A stretch of DNA of 36,014 bases from the NCBI GenBank assembly GCA_035438805.1, contig DAORJA010000004.1, forward strand, positions 1-36,014, in the 5' to 3' direction. Each line of letters starts with the position of its first letter. The stretch's first letter is position 1. The translations under genes were made by a program, and so were the position numbers. Of this stretch, positions 33,901-36,014 are shown piece after piece. The notes under the pieces were generated by a model, which was given only the letters and a program-made list of their open reading frames with translations, was not told the origin of the DNA and ran no database searches. The stretch comes from UBA922 sp035438805 (GTDB taxonomy: Bacteria; Patescibacteriota; Patescibacteriia; Magasanikbacterales; UBA922).

Positions 33901-36014
33901 GGAAGGTGGAAGCTGTAAACGCTGTGCGTCAGGCGGAAGGTACGAAATAAATAATGAAGGAATCGGTTCATGTATTTATCAGTCAATCAAAGCAGAAGCA
34001 ACAAGCTGTCCTGCGGTTGCAAATGGATGTCGTTCATACATTGGAAACACAGGAAATAATCTGCAAACAGTACAGACATTTGGATTTGAGCCTTCAGGAA
34101 CTTCAGTTGATGCGCTCAATGAAGCAAAACAAGGTTGGAGCGGAAATACGTCAATTCAAGCTGAGGCATTGCAGGTAGGACTACATTCTCTCCGAGTAAA
34201 CGGAGCAAGTACAGACTATACATTTGCTACGGGAAAATTACAGGCAGGTGCGTGGTATGAGCTTCGTTTCTGGGCACGCGCAAATGCACCATTTGGACTC
34301 TCCGCTGGATTTAGTCAAAATGGTCAGGCTGTAGGAAAAGGATTTACATTTGACCCATTACTGAATAGTAATACACCTGCGCAAGTAGGGGTGCAGTGGC
34401 AGGAGTATCGAGTGGGGCCGGGACAGTTTGCTGGGGATAGTTTACAGGCTGTACAGCTATACTTTAGTGCGCAAAATGGTTCTGCTAACCAATTCTATTT
34501 CCTTGATAATATTGAATTAGTACAAATTGGTGGCGGAGCAAGCGATCATATTTTCCTTATAAAAAATTCTTGGAGAACTCCTGAAGGATATGAGGTGCCA
34601 CTTGCGTGTGATTCAAAACAAGCAAATGGTCCATTGCCTGATGACGGACTTCCTGGAGAGTACCTTGGTTGTCGCGAATATACGAGAACTGACGGACAAA
34701 GTTTTGCATTGACTGGATTTGATCGACTCTGCCGGGCTGAAGCAGTAGGCTGTCGCGCTCTTGTAGATACACAAAACACAGTTACCGGAGTACGACCTGA
34801 AGAAAAACAGGCGTATGGTGTAGTATGTAGAAAATTCGCTACAGCAACTACTCCAATGCCATGTTCAGTCACATTGACTGAATCTTCGAATGTTTCTGCA
34901 ACCTATACTTGTATAGTCGCTAAAGGCGAGCGAGAATGTAGAGTGCAGACTGCAGTGGTGATTCCTGAAGGTGCGACTGATGCTGCAACTGTATTCGCAA
35001 ATCTTCAGGAGACTCCAGGTCGATGTATTTCAGTGAATGGTTCATGTGCAACTAATAATAATGATAAATTAGTAGTTGATGGGTCAACAGTAATCGTAAA
35101 AGAAGATTCTGGTTTGATTTATCTCGCAGCCGCAGGACATTTGTGCCAGGAGGAAAATCTTGCGTGTACGCGTGTAGGATTGGAGACAAAAAATACCAGT
35201 GCAAACGCACCAAGTGCATATAGTTATACGGACACCTTCATCAAAAATGATCCACGTATTTACGATGATATTTTATGTTCAGGTGATGAGGTAGGTTGTG
35301 CTGCATTCAAAAATGATAATTCTCTCGTGTATTTCAAAGATCCAAAAGTGAGTGGGGATAGTCAGTGTGTATATAAAGATAAAGTCACCTTGGGTGAAGG
35401 ACAGGCAGCACATACATATAGTGGATGGTTCAAAGATACAGGGAAATGTGCTGAAAGCAATCAGGAATGTCGAGCAGATGCCGATTGCGGTGGCAATGAT
35501 CAATGTATTGATATTGGAGTCATACCATGTTACGAGGATTATCTCGATTCCGGTAATGAATATGGCATCTGGTCACAAGGAAGTCAGCCATACGAGGGTA
35601 AGGTAGGTGTCTGTGACGCAAGCAATAATGGGTGTACTGAGCTTATTGATCGCGCGGCAACGACAACAGCAAATCCAAATGGAAAGTCCTACTATGTACT
35701 CATGAATGATCGATTAAAAGAAAATATTGGTCAATGTCAGGGTAAGGTAAGTCAGAAAGAAGGATGTGTATTATTTGATATCACTGAGAATCCAGATAAG
35801 GTTTACAATACGTTTGAGTCATATCAAGCAAGCAGATCTGCAACACCGATTGATGCTTTGGTAAATCCAGTTCGAACAGGAACCAAAGATGCTAATTTTA
35901 TTTTGAAAGTTGAACGCGACAGACAATGTAGTGAATGGCTTGCGTGCGGTAGTTCAATCACTGTGACTGATGAAAGCGGTAATGAACAGGTCTTGTGTCA
36001 GCAATACATAGCTT
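30995..36014 (+). CDS. Giant secreted Cys-rich protein with repeated C-x5-[GA]-C motifs (3' end outside window)
   Basis: One open frame runs from the ATG at 30995 to the window end (at least 1,673 codons; the frame was rechecked at 32042, 33362, 34922 and 35942). An N-terminal hydrophobic helix, HSILTLIVVVVAVNVLGFNLF (about 11-31), followed by PTPVRAQF looks like a signal peptide or anchor. Residues about 35-330 are mostly Cys-poor, with amphipathic and hydrophobic stretches. Beyond about 340 the chain becomes very Cys-rich, with at least nine copies of C-x5-[GA]-C, usually followed two residues later by an aromatic or aliphatic residue. A segment near 34180-34510 (WYELRFWARANAPFGLSAGF...) looks like a carbohydrate-binding-type beta-sandwich. 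No known enzyme domain is recognised. Probably a disulfide-stabilised surface fibre or adhesin; that is an inference. Confidence 0.85.
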   Translation, partial: MFFLSKRTKKHSILTLIVVVVAVNVLGFNLFRPTPVRAQFVDVNQGLRNVTDNIGDSLLAAGLGALVNGASYFMRKIAYDTAKYIAAGGKGQGALAFQDGFGSYLGDVAADSAFDAIDELGKPFGLNICQPPDVRLQIGFQVSISNIYENELGGGGPKPSCTYNQFKENWDNARDTMVGDRNLLENFNTSLKTSQGDLGLALGILGKVDSIVAEKEVAAQLQRLEGGGFKPVSSLISDDIKTPAQITREEATGQLTATAQTKSQAEQIAGLYGADALQIFPMALSVFANTLVNSLLQNVLERGLFPSKGDPSSVIDFYASATNNNRQIAETAFSYLVAGIPQRPLTAYDVVTEYSTCGDNPGLNNCVMDSGLVQALDRARVGSPLTIGEAISDQNNLLHGDWLLIPDHLEGIDPSISKTNLTNTNLEYCHSSAYCISNIEKLRKARILPLGFEIAVMKSPPDTPWKLGDVVNGFNACDPSGKPSAAFPYCKLIDPNWILKAPEARCEARVSGPELLTESTPNRREECVDFSTCLETDENGQCKGFGYCTKEENIWNMPGQSCAPEFNTCKTYVAAESGQIASYLSRTLDVESCRADSIGCRAYSMDKAGTSSAWISSAAANPTVAFSGRTQAIHFTNTAQCPASAEGCSLFMDPTVSDSSSDEAQVYLKKAPDYLQCYDTDLTTPDTVEWPKTQAEIVKLGTQKAGACSSFAAACTAEEVGCEEYNPKNGGTSVTGIIGGNSCPTQCVGYETFKQEATSFESAKFPLHFIASNAQTCSALQVGCDEFTNIGVAGEGGEALEYYTSLKRCERPNGDNSEVFYSWEGSESQGYQLRRNTLLPVTQSDANYISSLQLQYKSGDSIESVFPVGSPAYVEDTRSVMQSNYDQCNQESYNLLLNNVLNDSRVADDDCRALYNSDGEIFYRIFRSTVTVSNACTSLRKTNSELVADTNITAQNGGASLCEAKGGLWEGGSCKRCASGGRYEINNEGIGSCIYQSIKAEATSCPAVANGCRSYIGNTGNNLQTVQTFGFEPSGTSVDALNEAKQGWSGNTSIQAEALQVGLHSLRVNGASTDYTFATGKLQAGAWYELRFWARANAPFGLSAGFSQNGQAVGKGFTFDPLLNSNTPAQVGVQWQEYRVGPGQFAGDSLQAVQLYFSAQNGSANQFYFLDNIELVQIGGGASDHIFLIKNSWRTPEGYEVPLACDSKQANGPLPDDGLPGEYLGCREYTRTDGQSFALTGFDRLCRAEAVGCRALVDTQNTVTGVRPEEKQAYGVVCRKFATATTPMPCSVTLTESSNVSATYTCIVAKGERECRVQTAVVIPEGATDAATVFANLQETPGRCISVNGSCATNNNDKLVVDGSTVIVKEDSGLIYLAAAGHLCQEENLACTRVGLETKNTSANAPSAYSYTDTFIKNDPRIYDDILCSGDEVGCAAFKNDNSLVYFKDPKVSGDSQCVYKDKVTLGEGQAAHTYSGWFKDTGKCAESNQECRADADCGGNDQCIDIGVIPCYEDYLDSGNEYGIWSQGSQPYEGKVGVCDASNNGCTELIDRAATTTANPNGKSYYVLMNDRLKENIGQCQGKVSQKEGCVLFDITENPDKVYNTFESYQASRSATPIDALVNPVRTGTKDANFILKVERDRQCSEWLACGSSITVTDESGNEQVLCQQYIA

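Noticed and set aside
31155..35606. Several short frames on both strands across the right end
   Set aside because: All are shadows of the single long + strand frame starting at 30995, which stays open to the window end.

Overview
The window looks like a piece of a Patescibacteria (CPR) genome, most like the Parcubacteria-type lineages. This is an inference from gene content: a DUF4012 protein, a run of family-4 glycosyltransferases behind a polyprenyl-phosphate sugar transferase, bL32 without zinc cysteines, sparse Shine-Dalgarno sequences, and very large secreted Cys-rich proteins. TGA works as an ordinary stop codon, so the TGA-recoded Gracilibacteria/Absconditabacteria are unlikely. Most genes are AT-rich, but two (the LysRS at the left edge and the second S66 peptidase) are clearly GC-richer.

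Left block (1-5240, + strand): the C-terminal part of a class II lysyl-tRNA synthetase, then a tight operon of an asparaginyl-tRNA-synthetase-like catalytic core without anticodon domain, a class I SAM methyltransferase, and an S66 MccF/LD-carboxypeptidase-like serine peptidase. A second, diverged and GC-richer S66 paralogue follows. MccF is the peptidase that destroys aminoacyl-adenylate Trojan-horse antibiotics such as microcin C. Two S66 peptidases beside two aminoacyl-tRNA-synthetase-type enzymes therefore suggest a cluster that makes, modifies or resists an aminoacyl-nucleotide compound. This is the most interesting part of the window.

Middle block (5262-16666): accessory, probably mobile or defence-related. 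It holds a KAP-type P-loop NTPase with a small membrane protein, a small conserved protein with a structured leader, a winged-helix regulator flanked by AT-rich palindromes, a ParB-domain DNA methyltransferase followed by a terminase-small-subunit-like HTH protein, a DUF4429/SHOCT protein, an Ltp-type (phage superinfection exclusion) membrane-anchored protein, a hairpin-rich non-coding region, a serine recombinase, a 901-residue SF1 helicase with a long uncharacterised N-terminus, and a transglutaminase-like protein. A perfect 36-bp palindromic terminator and tRNA-Leu(GAG) close the block.

Right block (16945-36014): chromosomal housekeeping and cell-surface genes. A sugar transferase and three glycosyltransferases (envelope glycan) are followed by an operon of a DUF4012 protein carrying a CCHC zinc knuckle, a membrane-anchored beta-sandwich protein and a DUF1653 protein. 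Next come tRNA-Arg(TCG) and tRNA-Lys(CTT), the minus-strand operon rpmF-nusB-rnc, and the divergent pair tsaC-ksgA. Last are a TSP3-like calcium-binding membrane protein and the start of a giant secreted Cys-rich protein (more than 1,670 residues, running off the window) with at least nine copies of a C-x5-[GA]-C motif. Several promoters here share an extended -10 of the form TGn-TAtaCT.
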